A stretch of 64,000 nucleotides of DNA from Hydnum rufescens UP504. Taxonomy: Eukaryota > Basidiomycota > Agaricomycetes > Cantharellales > Hydnaceae. Of the stretch, positions 45,640 through 57,169 are shown one piece after another. The DNA is taken from the NCBI GenBank assembly GCA_014904985.1, contig MU128910.1:379399-443398 (forward strand), in the 5' to 3' direction. The notes under the pieces were generated by a model, which was given only the letters and a program-made list of their open reading frames with translations, ran no database searches and was not told where the DNA came from. Position numbers and translations under genes: made by a program. Numbering within the stretch: position 1 is the first letter of the stretch; each line of letters begins with the position of its first letter.

Positions 45640-47275
45640 GGAAAATCGTCATTTTCGGATCCACCAAATCCAAATGATGGAATCCAGATGTTGAGGATGA
45701 CAACTCGGTTTGCGACGAGGGTGACACTGCGCAAATCAATCACAGGGGGTGGACCATTTACGGAACGAACAAGTCACTGAGATCAGAGGCATTGTGAATC
45801 CATGAAACCGGTGAGGCTCGAGCGCAAGGCGAAAGAGTGGGGACAGGCCTCTTTGAGCCTGTGATGCGGATTCAGACCTTGCAATAAGCATGAGAGAACG
45901 CGAAGTGCTGGGAATCCATGGAATGTGTATCAGGCCTCGTATGAGAAGGACCCCAAGCAGACCGTCCCCATCACGAGTATGTTGAAAAATCATACAGCCA
46001 GCCTAATCATGAGCTCATTGCTGCACATGTGGTGAAGAACTCCAATGCATTGAAAAAGAAATCGAAGGAGGCTTGTGGATCAGCACAATGCCTCCAAAAG
46101 GCAGCCCAAGCTTTATATTGCCCTCTCACCGGCGCGATGGGCAAAGTCATTAAGCAGACTTACGAAGCGCGCTGGAAGGGGGGATGACTTGAAATGGATG
46201 GCCACTATGAACATCACATTCTGTGGAATCGTCAGCGGCGTTCCTGACGAGGTGGCTTCAAACAGAATGCTCTATTCACCGGCTTGCCAGCGATGAATGA
46301 CTGGGCTAAATTTGTCTTTCCAAAAGACCAGTTACGCATGAAGATGATTCATTTCCACATCCTGGTTCTATCAGGGGCAACATTTTTACACCAAAAATCA
46401 GAAAGCAAAAAGATTCCAAAGTCCATGCATCTGATGCAGGGGGGAAGGAGATTTCAGAGGATGCTCAATAACCTTCCTGACTCCTCTGATCGGTCGGTAG
46501 CCGCGTATACCTTGGGCAAGTCTCCCCCGATTCCTTGCCAACAACGAGTGAAGATTGAGATTGGTGTTGCGGAATCTGAATTTCCAAGTCTCTTGTCCCT
46601 TTGATGTCTTGTAGTCCGAACGGAGAGTTGGAAGAAATTTGGCGCTACCTTTTTCCAGCCATCGGATGATTCAACAAAGGTCTGAGTTACTCAGCTCAAG
46701 CATATCGCCCAGGAGAATACAATGGGAAGCTTCCCAGTGACACTGTAATCGTCTCTGATCCAATTCAATAACCCACTCCTGACTGTTGCTCAAGTGGATG
46801 GACCCGGGGGAGCCAAATGATCTGATGCCAACAGTGCCAATGGGACTTCCGTCGCAGGCGGTGCTTCTGGGCCAGGAAACGGCCTCTCAAGTGATGGCCC
46901 CTCACAGAAGAAAAGAAGATGGGCCCTAAGCATCCAATGTCTGCTTGAATTCATCAACGAGCCCAGTGACGATGATGGCCCTGTAACAGATACTTTGAAA
47001 ATCCAGGTGGAGCAAGTTCTGTTGGTGGTCAATCTAGTGGAACTACTTGGGGGTGGTGCTGGGTCTTCCGTCGATGTGTGTTGTCCAATGGTCAATTTAG
47101 TGGAATGCTCCAAGTGGTGCCATCAATGGTCCAATGGACTGGGCTGGGGGATATGGTCAAAACCAGCAAGAATACAACCCACATGATGATCCCTTGATGG
47201 CGTCCCTGTTTGCGAGGTACCCTGATTTGAACCTGGGCTTGAATCAAGGGTTTGATGACGGATTTCCTCTCTAAA
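45640..47275 (+). pseudogene. Decayed paralogue of the 724-aa cargo gene
   Basis: Discontinuous frames match the protein at 35628-37859 in order. RLERKAKEWGQASLS corresponds to ELDAKAKEWNQSLES. GNPWNVYQASYEKDP (about 45910) corresponds to GNAWNAFQALYKKDH. DDLKWMATMNITFCGIV (about 46190) corresponds to THDMQWLATMDIHTMFL. A Gly/Asn/Gln/Asp-rich C-terminus (YPDLNLGLNQGFDDGF) ends at 47275. Multiple stops and shifts; not functional. Confidence 0.65.
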
Positions 47276-47827
47276 TTCTTCCACCCGACCTCCGTCTTGG
47301 ATGTGTGCTTTGCATGCTTTTGCGTGCTTCATGCACTTTGAGTGCCTCTGCCTTCCCTTGGCCTTTTTTAAGACAAAAGTTTTCCCTTCATTTGATATAC
47401 TACACCTATTTCTTGGATTTAATTTCTTAATCTCTGAAGAACTTGACTTCTTGTTAATTGCTCTATGTATATAACACATTAATTGACTTGATATCTGCCG
47501 CCATACCATGAGAAACCTTGGAGGTTGTGAGTTTGATATCAAAATCCCCGAGGGCAGACTTATGGATTGACCTAAGGTCACCCTCCTGAAATTATTTGAT
47601 ATCAAAGGATTCTGATGCCTGCTAGGCTTTTGATTTGACACAGTTTGACATACCTATTAAGGCCCCTCTAAGTGGTTGACCGAGGTGCCTTGTTTGACTC
47701 CATCAACTGTATGACTGGTTGGCAACTTGGAGAAAAGATCTTTCTCTCATTAATTCTATGTCAACTACCCCATGCTGGGATGATATTCCACCCTCCAATA
47801 CCTCTAGAACATCACCATCTCAGATTG
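47276..47827. other. AT-rich stretch before the gap
   Basis: No gene supported. Several copies of TTGATATC/GATATCAA-type strings (about 47490-47605). Confidence 0.35.
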
Positions 47828-47852
47828 NNNNNNNNNNNNNNNNNNNNNNNNN
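47828..47852. other. Assembly gap (25 N)
   Basis: Run of N. ORFs crossing it are meaningless. Confidence 0.99.
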
Positions 47853-48448
47853 ACAAGACCTTAAGACACTTTCAAGACACTTCAAGACACAACTGCAAGA
47901 CTTGAGATTCAAACACATGGAACTTCAAGAATGGATGTCTAGCAACTCCTACTCTGAGGGTTCTACAACTATCCACTATTCTTCACACAATAAGCAAGAC
48001 TGACACACTCTGATTGTCTTATTCCCTTTATACTTTCTCCTTGTTCGAGATACTATTATTCTCTCCTACATAATGGGACTTGGATTACTAGGGTACAATG
48101 ATTCCTCAGGGCACTTTGATCCTTGGAGGGGACTCCTCTTCAGATGCTCTTCTGCACTAAATTCCCCCTCTCTTTATACCTTTCTGAACCCTCCACATGA
48201 CTCATCCTTTACTAATCCTCTTACTCACCCTTTATCATGCTCACTAATCACCTTACCAATTGTCTACTCATCTCTCTCCTTACTAACCCCTTGCTAGATC
48301 ACCTGCCTTTAAGTATGTGCCAAAATTGCAGACTTCCTTAGTATAAAGTGTATTACCTCTCTTCCAGAGTTCAATGCTGGCAAGATGCAGATTTTTTCTT
48401 GAAGGAGCTAACCCAAGGGGTTTGAGCTTGAACGTTTTCTCTTCTACA
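47853..48448 (-). repeat. Right (5') LTR of gypsy B, outer part (noisy)
   Basis: Continues the LTR from ACAAGACC to CTTCTACA. It is followed by GCGG and copia RT codons, marking the outer edge of gypsy B in copia. Confidence 0.7.
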
Positions 48449-50955
48449 GCGGACTACTCGGTTTTCATCAAGAATCATAATGGGATCATTAATATTGTTG
48501 CCATGTATGTTGACGACTACTCCTGTTCTCGAACAACAAGAAAGAGGATAGCAAAGAGTAAAACAGCCCTCAGAAGTGAATATGAAATGAAAGACCTTGG
48601 CAATGCTCAGTGGTTCCTTGGGCATGGGAAATAATTCACAACTGTCTTCCCACTCCCTCTCACTCTCTCAATGTCAATATTATTATGACTATTCTTGCTC
48701 AGTTTTGGCATGGAGAATGCTAAACCAGTCAGTTCCCCAGTAGCTGCAGGGCTCAAACTCAAAACATCTGGAATCAGCGAACCACCAAACAATCCCATTA
48801 TCTAATCTATGCTTGGCTCAGCAATGTATGCTATGGTCAGAACACCCACCCAGACATTGCATTGCTATGTGCACCTAAGCCAGCACTCCTTGGCCCCCAG
48901 TCCTGCCATTCTCTCAGCACTTAGAGAGTCTACCACTACCTATCTGCAACAAAAAGGACACCCTCCTTACCTTCAATGGGGAAAGGAACAAAGAAAAGAC
49001 ATTGTTGGATATGTTGACTCCAACTAGGCCTCCAATCCCATAGACTGAAAATCAGTCACTGAGATGTCTTCCTCTTATATGGAATCTATCAGCTGGGCCT
49101 CAAAGAAACAACCAATGGTTGCACTCTCTAGCACTTGAAGGTGAATATATGGCTTCAACTCATAGCCACCCACAAAGCCGGTGGCTAATGCCATACTCCT
49201 CCGGACATTGGATACAACATCCCCTCTCCAACAATCTGCACACAATAATCAGGTCAGCTATTGCTAATTGCACAAAAACCTCAACATTTCATGCCAGATC
49301 CAAACACATTGAGGTCCAAACACCACCTTTGTATGCAAAAAATTGGCAGACAATATAATTGACCTCATATACACCCTGACCAAAGGGTCAAGTTAGTGGA
49401 ATCCTTACAAAAGGGCTTCCACCTTGTTGAAGCAATGAGCAATCTGCGAAGCAATGGGACATCGGTGTTCCCACACCCCACTGAGTGGGTGGGTTGGAGT
49501 ACAGCCGGATTGCAGTAAAGCTCAGTGTGATGCAGAACAGATTATGGAAACCTTCGGCAGCTAACATTGCTACTTCAGCTTGCCTTATTTCATATATACG
49601 ATTATGCCCCTTTAAGTGTACTCTTTTCATAATAGCCACAACCTGTCCAGATTAGAGTCACAATGTCAGTTCGGCTATGTGAGATACTTCGGAAGGTTAA
49701 TATATGATATCACTCTGAAGCATCACATGTTGCCCCTGCGATGTATGCTTTTATCGATCCAAAGTAACGTGAGATTAGGTTTTAGTGTTGGTCGGAGCTA
49801 TCTTCTTAGTTGATGAGTGCATCTATACTCCAAGCAATAAGAGCGGTAATCCTATGTAAAGTAGACGAGCGATTAGAGAATAAATGAATGGGATTTATTG
49901 TGATGTTAGTTGTAGTAGGTCGTGTAGGTATCTATTATCGTCCAATATATGTAGTTTTCTTTAATTCCTGGAAGATCTGTGTAAGTATGAAGAGTACCAG
50001 TCATACTGTTCATGAAGTGATTGTAATAAGACTGTAATATAGTACTGCGAACCAAGATGAAATATGGTGGACTATCCTCATGATTTAAGCTAGCTCAATA
50101 AGTCCTGTGAAGAAGCAGAAGTGAAGATTATTGAAGTTTGAAACTGATAGAAATGTGCCAAATACAAATTCCCGCGCTCAATAAAAGTAGAGATGGAGAG
50201 TAATCATAATGTTCATAGTGGAGGACAAAGCTAAGCGATAAACCAGTTCAGAAACCAATTGATTTTCTTACATAAGAATATGCCATAGTATGTCTAATTA
50301 CTTGATTTGTGAAATTCAGGATCATAAGTGATATGGTATCATGGTGGATAGGTAAATTAATAATAATCATAAAATTTATGATGAACTGAGATCAGTGCAG
50401 ACGATGAGCGCAGACCTGTAATCACCGAATCTGATCTTCGAGAATAGAGTACAATGTCATTCTGAAGATCCTCAGCGCAGATCCCAGAAGATACAAGCAA
50501 TGTCAATAAGTCACAGTGGTCAACATGAGTATTATATGCCGATGGTAAAGAAGCGGTAAGGGAGGAATGAATGACACGAGGTAATAAATCAATTACTCCA
50601 ATAACAAGGCACTTTGCTCTTCATTGCAGGTATAACTTGATACTGGAATATGCGAATATCTGCTGTTTAAAAGTTGCTCTTTTTCCTATATGATAAACTC
50701 CTGTAGTCATGTCCAGCCATAGAATGAATCCTCAAAATCTACCGACATAATTCTCCAGATATCTTCGAAATATGTGAGAGCCATCACATAACCATCTTTA
50801 ATAGCACTGACTTACATGGCCATGATTGAGGTTAATGATACCAGATTCCCCTTTACGATAATGACTGCGTGCTAAACGTTCCCATTCCCGACTTGGTGAG
50901 AGTGCCCTGTATCACTCGATTATGGCACCTAGTAACACCCACCTAATGGCTAATC
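47853..50955 (+). other. Error-rich copy of 55556-58256 (probable unpolished gap fill)
   Basis: Starts inside LTR-B (47853-48448) and continues through GCGG into the copia RT/RNase H (about 48453-49490), the copia 3' LTR (about 49491-50056), the AATAT-flanked host sequence and the URC1 upstream region, ending within sequence matching 58.25 kb. Order and content equal the clean copy, but single-base insertions are scattered throughout (for example extra G or T in homopolymers), breaking every frame, and quality worsens after 49.6 kb. An insertion-dominated pattern next to an N gap is typical of raw long-read sequence. I do not count this as a second element. Confidence 0.75.
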
Positions 50956-50960
50956 TTTTC

Positions 50961-51132
50961 TCTCTCTAGTTTCAGGCATATCACCAAGGGGGCATAAGGA
51001 TGATGGGTTGAGTAGTGTGGTATCATCATCTAATGATGATGATGATGATGGAGAACTAGAGGAGGATTGTGAAGTAGAGGACCTTGGTTTTATTGGACTT
51101 GTAGATAGCACCCTCATAGATAGTGAAGATTA
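50961..51132 (+). pseudogene. C-terminal tail of a second KDZ-like transposase
   Basis: After a possible splice acceptor (CTCTCTAG) a short frame encodes ISPRGHKDDGLSS, an Asp run, then GELEEDCEVEDLGFIGLVD and an acidic end before TAA. The KDZ protein at 17.9 kb ends with GELEEGPEAEDLTFLTSLD and an acidic terminus. The matched tail, stop and following end-like sequence suggest the 3' end of a related element on the plus strand. Confidence 0.5.
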
Positions 51133-52079
51133 ATGTACTAGAATTATTATTTATTAATGTGTATAGCCCTTGTCTTGAACTAAATATTGTGAAGTCCTTG
51201 AAGTTGAGGCCATTGACAATGGTTGATGTCAAAAACCATCAATATGAGGTCAAAATTCAGTTTTTTGATCATCATTTGACATCAACCCCAATTTAAGCCT
51301 CTCAGGCCAGGACAAAACATCAAAATGGTACTCCTTTTGAGCTAAGGCTATATGGCTGACCAGCCTGTAAATGTAATAGATTGTTCATTGGCAGAGGGAA
51401 AGAGTGTAAATAGTTGCATGCACTCACAAGTACATTGCCCCTGTCTTCAGGCATGATTTTTATCAGAGGCTGTAGAGAAGGTAGACTAGGGATATGTGTT
51501 GAAATAATGTGGAAAAAAAGATGTCTGGTATTTCTACTCCAAACCACAGCCTCTTCTTGCTGTCTCCAGTTGACATTGTTGGACTGGGATCTTTGGACAT
51601 GGTTCAAGAAGTGCTCCTTTCCTCAGTTAAGTCTGTATCCATTCAAACAAACTGAGGATTCAGGAAACATGATCTCTAAGTTCACTGAAAGCAGGATGGA
51701 GGACCATGATAGAATAGAGGGGTTATTTTATGAGCTTAGGTGTCCCACAGAGGACAGGTAGGAAGGGGTGAGCCAAGAGGTGGTGTCAGCAAGCTGAGAG
51801 GCAGTGATGGTGAGCCTGGGGATGCTATGGGTGAGCCAAGACCAATTTTTGATTCTGGTTGGGCTTGCCAACACCTAATCAGATTCCACAGTGGCTTTCC
51901 CACACCTTAATGGGGCTCCCTGAGACCAACTTTGACTCCCCAAGACCTAATCACACCAGAGCTTCTCAGGGGCTACCACCCCCAAACCCCCATCTTTTCT
52001 GGGGGGGACCAAGGCCTAAAAAATAGGCCCCAGGGGGCCCAATTTTTTGGTCCAGTATGCAATACAAAATTGAGCATCC
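51133..52079. other. Stretch without a recognised gene
   Basis: Short frames only. GC-rich GGGGGACC and GGCCCCAGGGGGCCC-type motifs near 51990-52045 resemble the subterminal motifs of the KDZ element. Confidence 0.35.
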
Positions 52080-52165
52080 CCAGCAAGCCACTATAGTAGA
52101 CACCTTCTTAGGTTAGATGTACCTATAGTCTATAACTGACTTAACTAGGTACCTATGGTCATTTG
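52080..52165 (+). repeat. Possible end of the second KDZ-like element
   Basis: Contains ACTATAGTAGACACCTTCTTAGGT and, ~50 bp on, CTAGGTACCTATGG, reminiscent of ACTATTAGACCTACTTAGGTACC at the transposase-side end of the 20.7-kb element. Match judged by eye only. Confidence 0.35.
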
Positions 52166-52203
52166 CCTGAGGTGAAAAAATTCCTTTGCTAGACTTAGAG
52201 TGA

Positions 52204-53876
52204 GTAGGCCTGCTCAATTCTTAAAAGTCACCCAAGTTTGGTGTGACTTTTCCCATACTTTTGATGAACCCTGAGCTTATGTAAGCACAAAATCATTTGT
52301 ACCCAGGCACCACTTTGTGAGAGATGCAAAACCTCATTTTCCTTTGTACTTTGTGACTTTGTACTTTTCAACCCTGAGCATGGGATCAATGCAAATCCCT
52401 GTGCACCCAAGCAGCCCTTCTTGCCCTTCTTTTCAGATGCTGCACACTGACAGACAACAAGCACCCCATTCCTGTGCTTGCTTAGAAACAAGAATGGGCA
52501 TGAGAGGAGCAGAAATGACAGTGGAGTATGTACAGAGTTAATGATTATATTGGGGAAAAAGTCCCCAGGTGGAAAAGGTTGCACAGATGGCTCAGGTAGA
52601 TGGGGGCAGGAGCAGGAACTAGCATATATTTGGCAGGCTGGTACAATATATCTGATGTAATACAGTCATGGACAGCCAAAGTCAACAATGTTGATTTGCT
52701 CCTGAAGTATTCATTGAAATCATTCAGAAATCACCTCAATGCCCTCACAAATGCTCTAAGCAGCCTTCTAGGTGCTTGGCTGCCATTAATTCTATATTTT
52801 CTTAACAATTATGAAAAAATTTTGGCCAGACCTTAAAATCAAGTGCTCAAGTTCAAAGTCATAACAAAATGTAGCTACTAACTAGGAGAATGTGATTCAG
52901 CAGAGAGTATGGCCCCACCTGCACCCAGAGAGACAGAAATTGATTATTAGTCAGAGTGCACCAATGTGGACTCAATTTCAGAAACACCCAACTGGCTGCC
53001 AAACTTCTGAGACTATTGACTTATGGATGAGGCCCAAATAACTTCTTATTTTTGGCAGGTAAATGACCTGAATAACTCTGATGATAAAGGTGATGAAGAT
53101 TTTGCCTGGGATCCACATGGCCCATTGCAACAATAATACTCTACCTTATGTCACTAATGAAGATGTGCATCTTGGATGGCCCTGATGACAATGATCTAGA
53201 ACAGGAGGATATTTGCATAATAAGGAACTAAAGTCTCTTTCTGCAGCTATTGATGCAGATGAGTGGCTGCCAAAAGGAGAGAAGTGGAAGTTGGAATCTC
53301 AGGGGAGGTGTGCTGCTTCAAAATTTGTTTTTTTTCTTTTCTTTCTCTTTTTTTCTATGGAGGCTTCAATTTATTTTATGTCAGGATGTCCAAAGACATA
53401 TATCAATTCTCAACTAATTGTATCCTATATTCACTCATGATTATTGTTTATATGTATATAGGTGTCATTTACCCTCTCCAATGTAGTCCTAATACACATT
53501 CCAGTCCACTCACACAGTCTCAGAAGCAGTCTAACTTCTCTCAAAATTTGCTCAAAATTTTGGCCAACCTCAAATTAACCCTAGGAAAATTTTAAAGGTG
53601 TTTTTGGGTTCCTTGAGCCTCAAGGAGCCCAAATCCATTGAGATCTAAGCTTCAGAGTCACTGAATGCTCCAGATACAATTGTTGACTTTGGCTGTCCAC
53701 AACTATACATGTATCCAAGCTCATACCTCCAACCAAAAATGGCAAAGAACACCCCCCGCTCAATTCTTATGGTGCTTTTCAGAGGGAACTGAGGATTTTC
53801 TGTGACTTTTGGATGTCTCCAGGAACAAAAAAGTCATCAGATTTTGGTGACCTTTTAGAATTGAGTAGGCCTAGTA
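52204..53876. repeat. Region bounded by imperfect inverted repeats
   Basis: GTAGGCCTGCTCAATTCTTA at about 52206 is matched in reverse by TAGAATTGAGTAGGCCTAG near 53856-53876, followed inward by related GTCAC and TTTGGTGTGAC blocks. A second inverted pair lies inside: GGACAGCCAAAGTCAACAAT at about 52671 against ATTGTTGACTTTGGCTGTCC at about 53680. It could be a non-autonomous or fold-back element. No product recognised inside. Confidence 0.4.
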
Positions 53877-54260
53877 CTATTTGTTACCCATTAATTGCTG
53901 CAAAGTTAAACAATCATGTAAAAAACCATTTGAAACTTCTCAGATAGCCCTCAAACTTGGCATATAAATAGAAAATAACAATATCTACAACTGAGAAAAT
54001 TTTTAAACAATTATAAGAAGAATTGAGGCTTGGGGGGGGGGGGAATCCATGTGAGGGGCCCAATTTTGCTTTGGCAGTTTCCATATACCTATTACTTCCC
54101 ACAACAACTCACTCAACTGGCTGAGGCAAAGACCACACAGATCCTGGACTGTTGGTCTTACCCAACTCTGTACATTGTGTGACAAGAGGTGGGGGTGGTC
54201 CTGGATAAATTGTGGGCACAGATTGGTGAGCATATTGCAAAATTCCAACTTCTAGTCTGG
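53877..54260. other. Stretch without a recognised gene
   Basis: Includes a G run (about 54034-54043). Weak minus-strand frames only. Confidence 0.3.
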
Positions 54261-54879
54261 TCACATATTGATATCCAGGTGAACTAATCCATGCTGGGCA
54301 GGATCATGGATGATGCTGGAGAGGCTGATGGGAGGGACTGGTAATGTATGGTTGAGGAGATGAGCTGCAGAGACACTTGGGAGAGGACAATAAAGATAAA
54401 GGTCTGTCCAACCCATTGCTGCCCTCATTCTCCTTGTCCTGGTGGATGTCCTCACTGGGTTGCATCCTTTTTCTGGTAGATGAAACCTTCTTAGAAGCCT
54501 GGGCAGCAGCTGCTAGTGCTGCCTTCTCTGCCTTTGCTCAAGCCTTTGCTTGCTACTTGAGCTCCCTAGCAGCCGCCTTAGCTTCCTGTGCCTCCCTTGC
54601 TGTATGAGTCTTCCATTCCCACTCTGCTTCCTTCTCAGCTATGGCCTTGAGGTCTCCAAAGTGCTTTGCAACTGTTTTTGCACACTTTTGATAGAGTTTT
54701 TGTAGTTGATCAAAAATGCACAACAATCTGACAGCCATCACCACTAAGCTCCAACTGAGGAAAGCCCATATTATACCTAGAGATAGCCAAGGACCTTTCC
54801 TATGTGTTCCAAGTAGTTTTATCATTGAAAATGGACTCCAGCACTTCTGAATGCATTTATGAGTATTAAAAATGAGCAA
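54261..54879 (-). pseudogene. Relic of a transposase C-terminus with Ala/Glu/Lys-rich helix
   Basis: Minus-strand frame with KLYQKCAKTVAKHFGDLKAI, AEKEAEWEWKTHTAREAQEA and, past stops, AEKAALAAAAQASKKV and MQPSEDIHQDKENE. Long charged Ala-rich helices followed by an acidic DKEN motif are typical of C-termini of basidiomycete pogo/Tc1-type DDE transposases. No catalytic core is present here, so the assignment is tentative. Confidence 0.3.
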
Positions 54880-55330
54880 ATTTGGGTGTATTTTACAAAT
54901 GATTTGCTCTGTGAGAGCAGTTTAGTGAATTTTTGACTTTGTGTTGCGCAGGATTCTAGATACACTCAGTATGGATCTATAGTATGAATTTGGAGAGTAA
55001 TGGTCAAGAATTGGGGGCTCTAGGAGGGCAACGGCAATCAATAGGGTCCGGTAATGTGACCAGTAACAAATAGTACAGTATCTCATTTCTCTTTTTCGGT
55101 TACTTTTCGGAGAAACGAGGTTGCCGAATGAATGGGTAGGAGTCTGATTAAGGAGATGCTATAATTACATAATATACGTGACTGGAATCAGTCCTGAGCG
55201 CAAGCCGAACCCCGAATCTGACTTGGACTTCGGAGATAAGTCAAGTCATTCGGAAATCTCACAGAGTCCCCCGAAGTCAAGCCAAGTCAAGTCACGGCAA
55301 CACTATAGCCGACCGGTAAGAAACGGAAGG
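54880..55330. other. Host-like sequence including a duplicate of the URC1 upstream region
   Basis: 55160-55330 matches 57765-57920 closely (shared ATTACATAATAT, GACTGGAATCAGTCCTGAGCG and CCGACCGGTAAGAAACGGAAGG). The copy ends exactly where truncated LTR-B begins at 55331. 54950-55160 resembles single-copy host DNA. Confidence 0.6.
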
Positions 55331-56143
55331 AAATGTTATAAAGGGTTTGTTTAGAATGTGTTAGATGAGGACAGATCAGTTTTGATGGGTTATGTGCCAC
55401 TCAACTGTTGTTTTGTACTAGTTTTGTTGTTGGTTTGACCTTAGGACTTGAACACAAGACTCCAAGATAGATGCTCAGCACAAGATTTGAACACAGGACC
55501 TTCAGATACTCCAAAACACAGATAGCCAGACACCAAGATTTGAACACAAGACCTTAAGACACTTTCAAGACACTTCAAGACACAACTGCAAGACTTGAGA
55601 TTCAAACACATGACTTCAAGAATGGATGTCTAGCAACTCCTACTCTGAGGGTTCTACAACTATCCACTATTCTTCACACAACTAAGCAAGACTGACACAC
55701 TCTGATTGTCTTATTCCCTTTTATACTCTTCTCCTTGTTCGAGATACTATTATTCTCTCTACTAATGGGTACTTGGATACTAGGGTACAATGATCCTCAG
55801 GGCACTTTGATCCTTGGAGGGGACTCCTCTTCAGATGCTCTTCTGCACTAAATTCCCCCCTCTCTTTATACCTTTCTGAACCCTCCACATGACTCATCCT
55901 TTTACTAATCCTCTTACTCACCCTTTAGTCATGCTCACTAATCACCTTACCAATTGTCTTACTCATCTCTCTCCTTACTAACCCCTTGCTAGATCACCTG
56001 CCTTTAAGTCATGTGCCAAAATGCAGACTTCCTTAGTATAAGTGGTTATACCTCTCTTCCAGAGTTCAATGCTGGCAAGATGCAGATTTTCTTGAAGGGC
56101 TTAACCCAAGGGGTTTTGAGGCTTGAACGTTTTCTCTTCTACA
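55331..56143 (-). repeat. LTR-B copy, truncated at its outer end
   Basis: Lacks the first ~40 bp (TATAGAAGAGACC...) but is otherwise collinear with 10151-10973 and ends CTTCTACA. It is followed by GCGG (56144-56147) and the copia RT. It is the clean counterpart of 47853-48448. Confidence 0.88.
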
Positions 56144-56147
56144 GCGG

Positions 56148-57162
56148 ACTACTCGGTTTTCATCAAGAATCATAATGGGATCATTAATATTGTTGCCATG
56201 TATGTTGACGATCTACTCCTGTTCTCGAACAACAAGAAAGAGATAGCAAAGAGTAAAGCAGCCCTCAGAAGTGAATATGAAATGAAGGACCTTGGCAATG
56301 CTCAGTGGTTCCTTGGCATGGAAATAATTCACAACTGTCCTTCCCACTCCCTCTCACTCTCTCAATGTCAATATATTATGACTATTCTTGCTCAGTTTGG
56401 CATGGAGAATGCTAAACCAGTCAGTTCCCCAGTAGCTGCAGGGCTCAAACTCAAACATCTGGAATCAGCGACCACCAACAGATCCCATATCAATCTATGC
56501 TTGGCTCAGCAATGTATGCTATGGTCAGAACACACCCAGACATTGCATTTGCTATGTGCACCTTAAGCCAGCACTCCTTGGCCCCCAGTCCTGCCCATCT
56601 CTCAGCACTTAAGAGAGTCTACCACTACCTATCTGCAACAAAAGACACCCTCCTTACCTTCAATGGAAAGAACAAAGAAAAGGGACTTGTTGGATATGTT
56701 GACTCCAACTAGGCCTCCAATCCCATAGACTGAAAATCAGTCACTGGAGATGTCTTCCTCTTATATGGAAGTGCTATCAGCTGGGCCTCAAAGAAACAAC
56801 CAATGGTTGCACTCTCTAGCACTGAAGGTGAATATATGGCTTCAACTCATAGCACCCACAAAGCCGTGTGGCTATGCCAACTCCTCTCGGACATTGGATA
56901 CAACATCCCCTCTCCAACAAATCTGCACATCAATAATCAGTCAGCTATTGCTATTGCACAAAACCCAACATTTCATGCCAGATCCAAACACATTGAGGTC
57001 CAACACCACTTTGTATGCAAAAAATTGGCAGACAATACTATTGACCTCATTTACACCCTGACCAAAGGTCAAGTTGTGGATATCCTTACAAAAGGGCTTC
57101 CCCTTGTGAAGCATGAGCAATTCTGCGAAGCAATGGGAATCGGTGTTCCCACACCCCACTGA
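56148..57162 (+). pseudogene. copia pol, 3' portion (RT end and RNase H)
   Basis: Resumes at DYSVFIKNHNGIINIVAMYV, with the catalytic YVDD at about 56200, EYEMKDLGNAQWFLGMEI and SSPVAAGLKL. A one-base shift near 56490 moves to MLGSAMYAMVRTHPDIAFA. RNase H follows with GYVDSN, DVFLLYGSAISWASKKQ, VALSSTEGEYMA and HIEVQHHFV, ending GIGVPTPH at 57162. A TAG near 56710 and a TGA at 56731 interrupt it. It completes the protein begun at 6097. A GAGTGGGTG polypurine-like tract (57161-57169) abuts the LTR. Confidence 0.9.
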
Positions 57163-57169
57163 GTGGGTG

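Larger units (their letters stand above)
45245..47827. other. Insert within the gypsy B LTR
   Basis: A segment of 2.6 kb bounded by LTR-B sequence on the left and the N gap on the right. It holds a short minisatellite and a decayed paralogue of the cargo gene at 35628, so it may be part of a second KDZ element, or a contig placed here by scaffolding. A duplication at its ends cannot be tested because of the gap. Confidence 0.5.
10151..48448 (-). mobile_element. Ty3/gypsy element B, minus strand, interrupted several times
   Basis: Order in its own 5' to 3' direction: right LTR (48448-47853 and 45244-44988), PBS, gag, protease, RT, RNase H (to 40154), solo LTR-A insertion, linker (38469-38274), KDZ transposon (38273-17543), integrase (17527-15789), extra ORFs (15798-11427) and left LTR (10973-10151). 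The RNase H tail is joined logically across LTR-A (RHVGP then DGLSRQ), so both sides belong to one element. Without the inserts it is roughly 12 kb, large for a fungal gypsy. Its outer target duplication is GCGG or a derivative. It sits inside the RT of the copia element. Many stops and frameshifts; not autonomous. Confidence 0.75.

Noticed and set aside
47672..48003. ORFs spanning the N gap
   Set aside because: They read through 25 undefined bases into LTR sequence and have no meaning.
48374..49358. A second copia 3' half with several short ORFs
   Set aside because: Same order as 56.1-57.1 kb, with scattered single-base insertions next to an N gap. Treated as noisy duplicate sequence, not a separate element.
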